Source of the DNA: Cephalopachus bancanus
Taxonomy: Eukaryota > Chordata > Mammalia > Primates > Tarsiidae
NCBI GenBank assembly: GCA_027257055.1
Contig: JAPVLO010000153.1
Span: 3,658,001 to 3,722,000 of the forward strand
DNA: 64,000 nucleotides
Direction of reading: 5' to 3'
The position numbers and the translations under genes are program-made. This document shows, in pieces, positions 34,312 to 46,473 of this stretch; the stretch's first letter is position 1; each line of letters starts with the position of its first letter. The notes below the pieces were generated by a model that made no database searches, was not told where the DNA came from, and was given only the letters and a program-made list of their open reading frames with translations.

Positions 34312-35599
34312 TTTTCAAAACCTTACTGTTCAAAGTTGTTCGAGGGTTCTGTTTTGGAGCATAAAGATCATAGTGGAACAAGGCATCTTCTTAAAATAAA
34401 TTTTGCTTCAGATTGTCACTTATAGAAAATGTCTCCTTTGATACTTTATAATCTAATGCAATTAAGGACCTTTTTAAAGATATAGCTTCTCCCGTTACTG
34501 AAGATCAGTGTCTCCAAGATTGTTCTTTCTCCAATCTCTGTTGGCTATTGCAAATAAGGAAAAAGCAATATTTATCTCTCCTCTCCTTTTCCCTCTGATT
34601 CTTTTTCCAGTCAGTTTTGCTCCTAGGTTCATATAGCATTTCCTCCCTTTCACAAGCAACAGACTTTCATGGGGCAAAAAAATATCTAATGATTCACATA
34701 CCTGGAGCCTCTCTTCAGTCTCAGTAACTGGTAGCCCCAGTAGCTAAACTTGCAAATGGGCACAACATGTATCCTTCCTGTGGAAGAGGAGGCCATTCTC
34801 TTGAGCTGAAGTTCCGGAAGAGCAATTCAAGTTGAAGAGAAATTGAACTCAATTCAGCAATGAAGGACTGTATTGTGAAGAACAACACAGCTAAATGTGA
34901 TTGTGCCAAACACATCAGGTGCTTAATCAGGGTCATGCTAGGCCTTTATCAAGTCATTGGAAAATTGTCTTGAAGCTGCAGTCTCATAGTAGGAAGATAA
35001 ATGGGGGAGGGGAAAGCTGTAAGACAATTATTTGGGATTACCATTGAAAACCTAATGTCTGCAGTATTTTTCTCCTCCTAACCTTGGACAGTTTCCCAGC
35101 TCATTTTCTTCCTATTGTAAGCACAGTTCTGAAGAGTTTGTTCTTGCCAAAATGGGTTTTGTTTTGTTTATGTTGGGTTTCTAATGTTGTCTCTTGACCC
35201 TAATGCTCAGGTTCTTGTGGGTGTTAATCCACCACATACAATGTTCCCTTGAGGTGAAAGAAGAGGATGACTGCCCAGGATCTAAACAAGAGGGTGGCCT
35301 CATGAACCTCTATTGATTAGCCCCAAGTAGTCTAAGCTAAAATCCTGTGGTTGTACGTTTAATGGTAATAGCTGATCCTATATGGCATCATTTAACGTCT
35401 GGCTTTCTACTCAGTCATTATAAACACAGACTTGAAATAGTATGTTAAATGTCCAAATACCCAAATGTGCTCAACTGGAGGTAACTATTTCTAAGTAGTT
35501 GAATTTTTGAAAGTCATGATCAGTCACACAACTGTCTGTACATACTTATTTCTTGTGCACTTTTCTGTATGCAAATAAATCTATAAATTTACTCGTTTC

Positions 35600-35605
35600 A
35601 ATAAA
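35600..35605 (+). terminator. DAB2 distal polyadenylation signal
   Basis: AATAAA in the context TTTCAATAAACTGG, followed about 20-35 nt later by T/GT-rich sequence (CTCATGTGTT). Another AATAAA lies at 35574-35579 in GCAAATAAATC, and either or both may be used. Confidence 0.7.
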
Positions 35606-36678
35606 CTGGAATGACAGACTCTCATGTGTTACCATCAGTCTATTCTACCATTTGACCCCTACTTTGAGTTGACATTAGGGTCAAGTTATAAAACATACCA
35701 GTCTAAGTTGAGCAAATGTTAGTCGTAATTCATTTTCTACTGTCACAAAGATAAAGAGAAACTAGAATCTATGAACTAGGACAATAAGTAAATTGGCATC
35801 CAGTCTTTTTCAATGCCTCATTCTCCTCTCTCAGACCCATATATCTCCTTCCTGATATTGAGTTTAGTGGAGTCCTGTAGATAAGACCTGTACCAGGACA
35901 ACTTCAACTGACATCCACTATAAAATCATTCATTGGTGCACTCTTGGTTCATAGCTTTAACTCTTTGCTGCCTCTTGTTTTTTATTCAGTTGTATTTGAC
36001 CTCACCAAGACACAACTGTATGGACTGGTCTAGGCTAGTTCAGACCACTCAAGAGAGCTACTGTGTGAGGTGGAAAGGTCGATGATTAGACATTTTTAAC
36101 ATTAAGACACTTTTAAGCACTCTCATCTAGTATAAAAGTTCAAGGTTCTCATTCATTTCAAGACCTGCAGTTACAGAGAATCCCAGGGTGGGCCTTGCTT
36201 GGCTATAGTCCTGGTGTTAAACCCAACTTCTCTAAGGAGTAAGATAAACTTGGGAGTAGGGGTCATCTGTTGGTGTGTATTAGTTTGGAAGGCTCGGTAG
36301 TATTGCCTTACCATTCCCCTTAGCTGAAACATTTGGTCTTTTTCTGATAACAGTGAAATGGAATATAAAGAAATAGACTCCACACAAAAGCAGCTTTCAG
36401 GAGAACTGAAAGTAAGCCACAGATGAGCTGGAGAAGGCTGCTGATAAGAACATGTTGCACAAATTATCTGGCTTATCCAGGTGCTCTGCAGTGTGTCTAA
36501 CCTGTTGAGCCTGTGTGCTATCTCCACGTGGCTTAATCTGTAAGATCTTGCCAGGGGTTAACTCGTGCTCCTGTGTACAAGACATTCATTTCACTGCTGC
36601 AGGAACTAATGTTGGCCAAGCACAGAGAGGTGCTTACTGATATGTCCCTGCAAAGCACCAGCAGACTTATTCCTTATA

Positions 36679-36949
36679 CAGTCAGCCCTCCTATCAGATT
36701 CCACATCCACAGATTCAATCAATCACAGGTGGAAAATAAAATAAAAGCAATATAGTATAACAACTATTCACATAGCATTTATATTAGATTAGATATAAGT
36801 AATCTGGAGATATTTAAATAATATAGGAGGATGTATGAAGGTTATATGCAAATATTGCACCTTTTTATATAAGGAACTTGATCACCCAAGGATCTTGGTA
36901 CTTGCATAGGGTCCTGGATCCAATCCCCTGCAGATACCGAGGACAACTG
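36679..36949 (+). mobile_element. Tigger-like non-autonomous DNA transposon
   Basis: Begins CAGTCAGCCCTCC and ends GGACAACTG, each bordered by TA. The inner ends CCACATCCACAGATTCAATC and AGATACCGAGGACAACTG fit the family pattern. Confidence 0.75.
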
Positions 36950-38529
36950 TAGTCTGTTTAGCAGCAGTGGTATTCACACTTGTGTGCTGGACATTCAGAT
37001 TTTCGTGGTAATTCTGTTATCTTGAAAAGAGTTTTTTGTTCAGGCATCAAATATATTTAAGCTAAAAGCTGAACTTTAACAGCCAGCATGCACCCAAATT
37101 TCTCACATAAAAACAGTACAAGGAAGGGGCATAGATTTTCCCAAGCTAATCTTACATCTGTGAGGTGCAAAATATCTTCATTCCATTGATACCATTCACA
37201 GACATGTGAGGTGGGTCTGTTCCTGTCGCAGCTCATGGAGAGGGTCGTCCATGCTTTCAAATAACCATATTCTGCCCCAACTCTTAAGGGAGTGGTTTCC
37301 ATGGGTATGTTACTATAAAACTGTGTAGCAGAGAGAGCCTTTCAACCAGTGATCTCAGACTCTGCCATTAAAATGATCATCGTGTCCAGAGAGAGCCAAA
37401 CAGAGGGCAATTCTGTGTCTTTCCTGTGCCAAAATCGAGGATGGGAAAGAACAGAGACATAGCGAACTCAGAAGTTTGGCTGACCCTGGAATAACCTGAT
37501 GAGTGAGGACTCTGATCCATGTTACCGGAATAGGGGATAGGTTCAATACAGTCTTCTAGTAACAGACTTTGGCTGCTTCAAAATCCCTGGTAAATATTTA
37601 AGCTAGCGCCATTTGAGAAGATTGCTAAATAATAAAACATCTAATTCTTGCTCGGGAATGGTATGTCAACTAATTCTCTTCTACCCAAATTAACAAAAAC
37701 CCATGTTCTAAGTTGATGTGCCAAACACGCACGAGCACAGGTAGCCTGCCGGCAGCAGCTCTGTTAACATGTCCTAATTACAGCAGTGCTGATGGACAAG
37801 GGCCAGCCATTTGGCATCTCACCTGATGAGCGGCCAAACCCCTCATTTGCCCTTGCTTCACTGGAATTATGTACTGTAATTCATTACTAAGCCCCTACCT
37901 TGTACTGAAATCCTACAAGTTCCAGTCTCCGGGGAAACCACATTGTGGGTTATTCGGGGGCAAAGAAGCTAGTCGTCTGCAGTGACCAACGAGGGAGCTA
38001 TTATTATGCACATTAATAAAAGACAGCAGCCCAACTCAAATTCCTTGTGATCGTGTTTTCCTTGAGATATTGGTTGTGGAGTTTCCTGTCAACCCTCTAT
38101 CCACTTGGCTGACTTCAACCATATTATTTTATCTTACTTGTAAGAAAGAGGAATTATCCCTGTTCCAAAGGACAGAGGGTGACCTTTGGAACTGAGTAGA
38201 GGGCGTGTCTGAGGTATATCTGCTTATACAGATTGACCATCATAGAGCCTTTTGTTTGGGGACAGCTGAGACCAGAGTGACAGGCATAGGAACTAACAAA
38301 GAGGAGGGAATGGAAGGGTTGATTGGACGTTTACCTCCCACTGTCCTTATTGGCCTGAAAGATTGGTTTAGGACATTAGTGGTAAGAAGTGATAGTGGTA
38401 GAAGCTGCAGGAGAAATATTTTTTGATGAAAGACCCTGTGCTTAAGCAAGCAGTTCACATTCTACATATCTATTAGGAATGAGTCAACTACTAGTAACAG
38501 ACAGTCTCACGGTGGCAAAAATTAGTAAG

Positions 38530-38903
38530 TGTCTTAGATCAGGCTGCTATAACAAGAACACCATAGATTGGATGATTTAAACAGCAAACATTTATTTCTC
38601 ACAGTTCTAGGGTCTGAGAAGTCTAAGATCAAGGCACTGGCAGATCCTGTATCTGGGAAAGTTCCTCTTCCTGGTTTGCAGACAATTATTTTCTCCTTGT
38701 GTCCTCACGTGGTGAAGAAAGAAAGCTTTTGTCTCTTTCTCTGCTTATAAAGGCACTAATCACATAACAGGGTCTCCCTCATGGTTTCATCTAACCTTAA
38801 TTGCCTCTCAAAGACCCCACTTCTAATACCATCCTACTTGGAGTAGGATTTCAACGTATAGACTTGAAATCCATAGGAAGACACAAACATATAGTCCATA
38901 GCA
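38530..38903 (-). mobile_element. MaLR solo LTR (MLT1/MST-like), antisense, near complete
   Basis: Runs from TGTCTTAGATCAGGCTGC to ATAGTCCATAGCA, the expected TG..CA ends. The flanks GTAAG and GTAGG fit a 5-bp target duplication. GTGTCCTCACGTGGTGAAG and ACTAATCACATAACAGGG are internal landmarks. Confidence 0.85.
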
Positions 38904-41900
38904 GTAGGGATATATTTTTTCTCACAAAAAAAAATTTAGTTTGATGACTGCTGGTGTTGTCTCAGAAGCTCAACAAGGCCCTCAAAAACATAGACACTTT
39001 CTTAACTTTTTACTCCATCTGGTAGCCTTTGGCTTTCTGTTCTTATGTTTATTAACTAATGGTCACAAAATGGCTGCTTAGCTCCAAATATGACGTTATT
39101 GTTCAAGGTGGGTAGAAAGGAAAAAGGTAGCACAACCCATGTTTGCTCTAGCATTTCAGTTTTTTCCAGGGATTCCCAGTAGACTTCAGCCATGTCTCAT
39201 CAGCAAGAAGTAGGTCACACAGCCAATGCTAGATACAAGAAAGGCTGAGAAATCAAGCTTTTAGCTTTAGCAACTTCTATAGTGAAGGTAGTTAATAAAG
39301 AGTCAGGGCCAACTACATAAGTTGCAGGGCTCAGGACAAAATTAAAATATGGAGTCCATTGTTCAAAAGGCAGGGGGAAAGTACCACTAAAATCACTAAA
39401 GTATAAAACCTTTTCCTTTCTTCTGCAGTCTCTCTCTCTTCACTTGCAGAAGTATGTTTTATTTGCTATTTAGTATATTTTATTTGCAATTTAATGTATT
39501 AAGTAAAGAAAAATTAAAATTTTAAAATTTTAGAATGGATTTTACCACTAACCTGTAACTCATATGTGGAATCCCCAAAATTACACAATTTGTATTTAAT
39601 AACTTGCATATGCACATGTATTTGTGTATTCATTTTATTCTTACCAGAACAGTGAAAACACTACACAAAATGAACTCAACTGTTTTTATATCACTTCTTG
39701 ACACACGTACATTCTGTCAATACTCTCTACCTTTAGCTAACTGATGAGTAAAGAAACATTGAACAAAAGGAACTATGGGTTGCCCCATCTTTTTTTTTTT
39801 TTCCTTCTCTGTCATTATTTTCAGTGTTACTTCTTGTTTAATGCAGGGCAGTAACACCGATAAGAAATATATGACAATGTTTCTTGGTCATTTGTGTTTC
39901 TTTTTTGTTGGGAGCAACTTCTGGTTCAAACTGAAAGTGTGCCTACCCCTCTGTCCCCACCCACCTGCTCAGTTATAAACGTAACACACGTTCCTTCTAG
40001 TCATTTTCATTCTGAGTTGCTGAATGCTCATACATCATGAGTCCACCCGTCTTCTGTGCCCATGGAGTAACACAAATACTGTGTGGAATGGGACACCGTG
40101 GAAGAAGAGAGACATTGTGCTCAACTCACATGCATGCTCCATTCTCCCACTAGATTTGGCTTCCAAAACAAAGTTCCAACATAAAATTATTAAGAATTTC
40201 TAGATAGCAAGAGCAACACGTTAAGCCAAGTGTGAGGCTCTTCTGAGTTCTGAGCCCTTTGTTACCATCCAGGTTGTGTACCCACGAAGCCAGGCCTGGC
40301 GAGAGGGCCTTTGGAAATGGGTGACAAACTAGCCATTTGGCTCTCCTCTATGCCTGAGTGATCATTTAACCCAAAGTTGGCACATGCCCAGGCACAGATT
40401 GCAGAAGTCTTGGTTCCACAGCACCCTCAGAGCAGGAGAGAAGCATAGTCACGGAGAGCATAGTCAGCAAAGCCGATGGCTGGGCACTTTGACTGGAAGG
40501 TGTAAGCTAAAGAATGCAGAGGATGGGTTTCTATGTGTTAGTACCACGGGGATTACTAGAAATAATAAAGGTTCAAAGGGGGCCTGGGAACCAAAAGCCA
40601 CTGCATAATGAGGAAGTTGATCCCCATGTGGCCTTTCTAAAGCTCATTTTCAGGATGAATTAAGCATCACTTCGAGGTTTGAATTTTCCTGTTACAAATG
40701 CAGCACATCAGTTTAATCTCAGTTCATGCTAATTCAGGAATTTCCCATCAGCATGTATAAGTAAGAGTTTTCAATGTAAGCCTCACATTGCTCATAATAA
40801 AAAAAATAGGTTGTAGGCAATGTTCTCTCAAATTTTTCTACATCATAAAAAAGAAAGCATTTCACAATCAGGCTGAGTGTGTGTTGTATAGTCACATAGT
40901 CAGCTAGAAAGACTGTTTACATAGGCACATTTTATAACAATGATACTGTTGTATAGTTTCATCAAAATCTAACTTTCAGTAGTAGTGTGCTCTTAACGAA
41001 TGGGATCAAAGTTATGGATCAATGAAAACACAATTCATTTTGCACAGCACTTTGAAAATTCTCTGAGATCTTCTTCCTAAGACCTTTGGCTGCATCTGTA
41101 GCTGAAGCTTTAAGTTGAGAATACAGGATCTGCTCCTCTTTCCTATAGGACTTGGTGATTCTCCCTGATGCCTCAGCGCCCACCTTGATTCATACTAACA
41201 CCATAAATTCCTAAGTTCTGACTGTAAGAGCCTTTCCATCCTTGTCCTCAGCTCTAGGGTTGTGTCAACTTGCTGTAGCAAACCTCCCAGCAAGCCTGCC
41301 AGTTCCCTTCCCCGTTCCTCCTTAGGATAGAGGGGAGCTCATTGATAACCTTTGTGCTATATGACAGCCAAAGAAACCTAGGAAACCAATGTCTCTTTCT
41401 CTACCACACCATATGGTACAACCACTTTTATTCAGAATTGACTTTCTCCATATTGTGAAAGTCTGACAGAGTACCAGATAGCAAGAACAGAAACATCTAT
41501 TTTTTACCTTAATCTGCTGAATATGCTGACCCCATCCTGGAACTTGGCCCCAAAGTGTTGTGCAAAGTTCATGTCTCTCAGCCTGCCTCTCCCACCTTTA
41601 GTCCTCTTCCTCTCACAATTTCTCTGAGCTGGAGAAAAGTTCTTTTCACATTCTCTGCATCACAACCTAGTTGTCTCCACTGCTTTGAGATTCGCAGTTG
41701 ATCAATTGCTTCTTTATTTCACCATCTCTTTCCCTGAGCAATTAACCTCAAGGTTCAGTCTTGCAGTTGCCAAGTGTCAAGAAAACACAATTCTAAAAGT
41801 TTTAAGATTTGTATGCCATTATCACCTCTTATATTTAGTTAGGTTTACATGTAGCTAATGTTTGGTAAAGCTGAATATAGTTTGATCCTCAGATATGTTC

Positions 41901-42499
41901 TCCTTTTGTCAAAGTTCCAAGTTCCAGAAACCATATATATCTGAACTGAGTTAAATCAGCAATCATCTAGTAACTATGGAGTCACTACAGAGTAACCATT
42001 ATGAGCATGCTTAATACTTGGTATACTGTCAAAATATTGATACAGTAAATAAGAAGGGTGGCCTTCAGGTTTGAGAACCAGAAAGACAGGATGTATGATG
42101 GCTCACTGACCAAAACAAGGACTATAAAAAGAAGAGTTTCCTCGACAGAGACAAGGCAGGAATTATGTGTTTGACTTTAGATATGGCAAGTTCGATTTAT
42201 TATGAACAAATCAAGGTTCACCTGGAGATTTCTTAGAAGTACTTGAGGGCTGTTACCCTGGAAAGTGTTTTGTTTATTATTATTATTATCACTTCTAGTG
42301 ATACTTTCTTTTGAAAGTCTATACTTTCAAAACAAGAATCCAGGAGATTCTAGTAAAGAGACTTCAACAGGCCACTCTCTGAGACCTCTGGGTCTGAAGA
42401 TAGGCTTAACTTACAGAGTGGATAAGAATCACCCCCCCATTGTACCACCCTGAGGAATCCAGCATTTGTGCAATGGGCAAGGAAGACAGGCAAATGAAA

Positions 42500-43010
42500 T
42501 AGAAACAGAAGAATGAGGAGATGCCTTGCCACAGAAGTCAAGGGGACTGAGAGTGTTAAAGCATGGAAAATGGCCAGCACAGTGAAATGTCTCAAAGAGG
42601 TTCAAGAAGTATCTGTTAAATTTAGCAACAAAGAGGTCTCCAATGGAGCAGGAGAGGCAGAGGGCAGACTTCAAGAGGTTGGACATGACCATGCCGTAAG
42701 AAGGATGATACAGACTGCAAAAGTTTAGCCAAAAAGGGGAGTAGCAATAAGAGAAAAACCAAAGAATTATGTAGAATTTTTTGAAGACAGGACTTGAGTT
42801 TGTTCACAGGCTGAGGAGAAGGAAGTGATTAAAATGGAGGTATTGAGCATATCAAAGAGAGAACTAATTCAACAGAATTCCGGAAAGTTAGCATGGGAGT
42901 GTAGAACATCAGATTTTCCTAAATAAAAGCAAGCCTCTTCTTCTGAGATTTGATTGAGATGCAGAGAAGCTGACATGAGAGGAACCATAGGAAACTGAAG
43001 GAATTTCTGG
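42500..43010 (+). repeat. Ancient mammalian dispersed repeat, family not named
   Basis: The purine-rich sequence (GGCCAGCACAGTGAAATGTC, TTTAGCAACAAAGAGGTCTC, TTTTTTGAAGACAGGACTTG) matches a dispersed repeat pattern I know from other mammalian loci but cannot name. It appears to be the downstream part of the same repeat seen at 61790-63780. Confidence 0.45.
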
Positions 43011-43139
43011 GTTTTCTGGTGAAGTGGTGCTAAGCATTATTATTATTACACAAAAAACATAATTCACTACCACGAATTTTCCAAAAAATTGAGACCAAGG
43101 GAATGGAAAAGGTCACTGACTGATGAAACCTTTGAGGAC

Positions 43140-43370
43140 CCTCAGCAAGGTGGAAAACCCTAGAATCAGAGCTTAAGGACATGACTTGTTTAAATCTCAC
43201 TTCTGCTACTTCTCTATATGTAGCCTTTGTTGTATTTCTCCATCTCTGAATCTCATCTGTGAAACTAGACTAAAAGCTTACCTTTTGTAGAGTTGAGAGG
43301 ATTGAGTAAGGAATTTTATAGCAGAGTATTCCATAAGCTGCATTACATAAATAATAATAATAACAATATT
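43140..43370 (+). mobile_element. MIR, sense
   Basis: CTAGAATCAGAGCTTAAGGA, TCTCCATCTCTGAATCTCAT and TTGAGAGGATTGAGTAAGGA occur in MIR order. Confidence 0.65.
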
Positions 43371-43389
43371 AATAGTGTGAGGAAAAAAG

Positions 43390-43590
43390 CCTGAGATGTA
43401 GAGCCAGATATAATAAGTTCAAATTCCAGTTACTCATCATTGGTTGATGCTGGACAAATAATGCAATCTCGGTGTATCCTTAGGTGTAAAATGGGTTATT
43501 TTGAGGATTGAATGAGATTTTATATACATATATATATGTATATATATACATATATATATATAGCCTGGCACATTATAGATGTTCAAGAAA
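43390..43590 (+). mobile_element. MIR, sense, interrupted by a TA microsatellite
   Basis: GAGCCAGATATAATAAGTTC, GTGTAAAATGGGTTATTTTG and TAGCCTGGCACATTATAGA follow MIR order; the TA run at 43521-43561 lies before the 3' end. Confidence 0.7.
43521..43561. repeat. (TA)n-rich tract
   Basis: TATATAC/GTATAT units inside a MIR, forming near-palindromic sequence. Confidence 0.9.
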
Positions 43591-43785
43591 CATGTATCTG
43601 TTTTGTTCTTTGGAAGCCATTGTACAAATTAAAATGTTATTATTTTCACGTCTCTAACCTAATGTATCATGATGCTTTATTCCTCCAAGATACAGTCAGA
43701 AACATAAGTCTCATTTCAAAACATGCCATATACATGATAGATGTTAAGGGCAAGGATGAATTAAAAGCTCTACAAAAACGTAAGA

Positions 43786-44060
43786 CAGGCTGGGCTTGGT
43801 AGCTCATGCCTATATTTCCAGCACTTTGGCAGGCCAAAGCAGGAGGACTGCTTGAGGTCAGGCATTCAAGACCTGTCTGGGCAACATAGAGAGACCTGTC
43901 TTGGCGAAAAAATTAGCTGGGTATGGTGGCATGCACCTGTGTTTCCAGCTGAGATAGGAGGATCTCTTGAGTTCAGGAGTTTGAGGCTGAAGTGAATTAT
44001 GATCACACCACTGCACTCCAACCTGAGAGACAAAACAAGACCCTGTCTCCAAAAAAAGCA
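43786..44060 (+). mobile_element. Older Alu
   Basis: Begins CAGGCTGGGCTTGGTAGCTC and ends CAAGACCCTGTCTCCAAAAA; diverged and slightly shortened in the linker. Confidence 0.88.
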
Positions 44061-44104
44061 TGTTATATTATTTATATTTTATATATTTTATATTATTAAT
44101 ATAT

Positions 44105-44175
44105 CTACTAATATCATATATACCACTATGTACCCAATCCTGACTTGTACCCCACATCTTTAAAAGAAAAACATC
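44105..44175 (+). mobile_element. Short L1 3' tail remnant
   Basis: CACTATGTACCCAATCCTGA and TTGTACCCCACATCTTTAAA resemble the last bases of the L1 at 59010-59258. Confidence 0.5.
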
Positions 44176-44654
44176 TATTAATACCTATCTATTATAAATA
44201 GATAATATATAATTAATACTGTATTATTATACTTCACTGCCCCCATTATTTTGCTACATTACATTTAGCCTGAACTATGGTTATAAAAATAAATAAAAAT
44301 GAACAATTCAGCATAACCTCCTGTTCAAATCAGCCAGCCAGGAAACACCTCCCCCCTTCCTCCATATCTCCTCCATCAAGTTAATCTCCAAGGAGGCAGA
44401 TAATTTTTCAGTCTCCAGTCACATATACTTATCAAGCATAATTAGCACAAAATCTAATCAGCTAGTATCAAATCTAGTTAGCATAAAACATCATCCTATC
44501 TTGACTACTTTTAAGTTCTTATTTTCATAGGTGTCCTGGTAGGGTCCAAAGAGACTATGTAAGGGTCCTCAACATTGCTATGTCATATTTGAAAGTTTTG
44601 TACTACATCCAGATATAGCTTACCTGTCATTAGCTAAGACTCTCAGGAAATGTC

Positions 44655-44850
44655 CTTCAGGTGTGTACTTATCATGAAATAAGCAAATGTGTTGAAAGAA
44701 TCTCAAAAAAAAAATTCTCTGAAGTTGAACACAGGCTCTCACACAATGCTAGCTTGTACACTGATGCCGATGAGTTCCTAGAACACTTACCTAGTGGGGA
44801 AGCCTGTACTACAAGGGGCCCACCCTCCAAAAAATAATTCCAGTTTTTGG
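44655..44850 (-). mobile_element. Mariner end fragment
   Basis: GTGTTGAAAGAATCTCAAAA, CTGATGCCGATGAGTTCCTA and CACCCTCCAAAAAATAATTC parallel the second mariner at 54920-55380, ending at CCAGTTTTTGGGGTCCC, a mariner inverted-repeat end. It abuts the L1 at 44851. Confidence 0.7.
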
Positions 44851-45845
44851 GGTCCCCTTTTGTAAGATAGACAGGTGGTACCTTATCAAACCAAAAAGCT
44901 TTTGCATAGCAAAATAAACCCTCAAGAGAGTAAAGAGACAACCCACAGAATGGGAAAAAAAAATTGCAAGCTATGAGCCTGACAAAGGCCTAACATCCAT
45001 GATCTATAAGAAACTCAAACAAACTGAAAGGAAAAAACAAACAATCCTATTAAAAAATGGGTGAAGGACATGAACAGACACTTCTCAAAGGATGACATAC
45101 AAGCAGCCAATAGACACCTGAAAAAATTCTCAGTCTTACTAATCATCAGAAAAATGCAAGTCAAAACTGCAGTGAGATACCACCTAACCCTAGTAAGAAT
45201 AGCTATCATTAATAAGTCAAAAAAGAAAAAAAAAAGGTGCTGGTGCTGGTACAGCTGCAGAGAAAAGGGGGTGCTTCTGCACTGTTGGTTGGAATGTAAG
45301 CTATTTCAGTCTCAATGGAAAGCAGTGTGGCAATTTCTCAAATAACTAAAAATTGAGCTTCCATATAATTCAGCAATTCTTCTCCTGAGAACATACCCAG
45401 AAGAACATAAATCACCCTACCAAAAGGATACCTACACATGCATGCTTATTGCCGCATTATTCACAATGGCAAAAATATGGAACCAACCCATATGCCCATC
45501 AAAAGTGGACTGGATAAAGAAAATATGGTACATATACACCATGAAATATTATGCAGCCATGCAGAAGAACAAAATCATGGCCTTTGCAGCAATTTGGCTG
45601 CAGTTGGAGACTGTCATAAGAGGGCCCTGAATATTAGTCACACTCGCACCTGGTTGGGACTGGCAGTTGCTGGACACTGCTAGGGGAGGGAGGGAGAAAA
45701 AAGAGTGGCACATGGCAACACAGTGTGTACCTGGCCCACTGCCAAAGGGATAGAGGGCCAGCTAGAAGCCCAAACTTCACCTTCATGCTGCCTACTTATG
45801 GAGCAAATTCACATTTGTACTCCACAATATTAATTTTTTTAAAAA
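44851..45845 (+). mobile_element. L1 3' end (ORF2 tail and 3'UTR), degenerate
   Basis: Recognisable ORF2-tail DNA such as CAAACCAAAAAGCTTTTGCA, GACATGAACAGACACTTCTC and AAATATGGTACATATACACC runs to about 45610. The lemur-type L1 3'UTR with CCTGGCCCACTGCC follows. The reading frame is broken by indels (for example around the A run at 45225), so it is inactive. Confidence 0.88.
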
Positions 45846-46299
45846 TTCTCCACTAAGTCTATAAAAAAAGAGCTAGGTTTGTAAATACATTCTACACTTC
45901 ACCTTGCTCACATATAAATTATTTTCAGATTGGAAAAAAATGTTGAGATATCTATGTCAGTGCCTTCCTTTCCATTGAGTGCAGTTCTTTACTAATTTTG
46001 AGTTTATTCCTCCATAAGAATCACCCACAGACTTTTTTCCCAAAATGACACTCCCTCATCCTCTATCCCAGAGTCTTTCAAGATGAGAACTGCCGGGGAC
46101 ATTTTTGTTTGTTCTCATTCAGCACTGCTGCTAATCTTAGCCACTTTAGCATTCACGAACACCTTACCCACATATACTTGTCAACATGAGAAATCAGGAG
46201 GCCAAGAAGTAGCAAATCACAAAATGACTCTCCTTGGCTTGGACTTCAGCACCCAGGCAGCCCAAATTGACAAAAGCCCTGAGTGCAAACAAACAGTAA

Positions 46300-46394
46300 C
46301 TATCCCTGGCCCTCTGGTTCCCTGGCCCTTTGCAAATAAATGCCTTTGGTGACCTGGTCGGCCACCCCACTTGGAGCTGCCCAGTAAGAACAGC
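46300..46394 (+). promoter_or_regulatory. Putative C9 proximal promoter and 5'UTR
   Basis: Immediately upstream of the C9 start codon are a TGGCCCTTTGCAAA element at 46321-46334, which resembles half of an HNF4/C/EBP-type liver motif, and an AATAAAT box at about 46335-46341 that could act as a weak TATA element some 25-30 bp before a start near 46365. No CpG island is present, as expected for a hepatocyte-restricted gene. The call rests on position and motifs only. Confidence 0.4.
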
Positions 46395-46471
46395 ATGCCT
46401 GCCTACTGGAACTTGGCCTTTGCAATCTGCATCTTAGAAATACACGTCCTCACTGCAGAGCCCACTCCCAG
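46395..46471 (+). CDS. C9: C9 exon 1: signal peptide of complement component C9
   Basis: C9 is the secreted pore-forming subunit that polymerises in the membrane attack complex. The ATG at 46395 opens 25 codons plus 2 nt and stops at a consensus GTGAGT donor at 46472. The encoded leader contains FAICILEI and then LTA, which align with FAVAICILEI..ILTA of human C9. The human signal peptidase site follows the LTA, so cleavage here would leave Glu-Pro-Thr-Pro as the mature N-terminus. The exit phase (2) equals the human exon 1 junction phase as I recall it. The N-terminal residues before FAICILEI differ from human. No exon carrying the thrombospondin, LDL-receptor or MACPF parts was found before 64000. 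Confidence 0.93.
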
Positions 46472-46473
46472 GT

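Larger units (their letters stand above)
33935..35625 (+). other. DAB2: DAB2 terminal 3'UTR exon
   Basis: A pyrimidine-rich acceptor (CCATACTGCTGTAG) precedes GAACTTGGTCTGCTGACAAT at 33935, and the sequence downstream is almost free of interspersed repeats until beyond 36 kb. The exon has no coding role. Its 3' end is set at about 20 nt after the last AATAAA. The acceptor and start resemble the human DAB2 3'UTR exon as I recall it; the exact ends need transcript data. Confidence 0.8.
35630..46300. other. DAB2-C9 intergenic region
   Basis: About 10.7 kb separates the DAB2 polyadenylation site from C9 exon 1. It holds a Tigger-like element, a MaLR LTR, two MIRs, an Alu, a mariner end and an L1 3' end, all listed separately. 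The segments 35640-36670, 36955-38525 and 38905-42480 contain no convincing exon or RNA gene. 37690-38050 is repeat-free and more GC-balanced than its surroundings. Confidence 0.65.

Noticed and set aside
36171..36527. A 118-codon minus-strand open frame in the intergenic region
   Set aside because: No recognisable domain, no splice or promoter context and no similarity I know; a frame of this length is expected by chance in 64 kb.
45061..45683. Frames resembling reverse transcriptase C-terminal sequence
   Set aside because: They belong to a 5'-truncated, frame-broken L1; not a separate gene.
46083..46352. An 89-codon frame with a hydrophobic start just upstream of C9
   Set aside because: It shows no family similarity, lies in the expected C9 promoter region and ends before the C9 start. 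Its hydrophobic LLLILATLAF segment is not enough to call a signal peptide gene.
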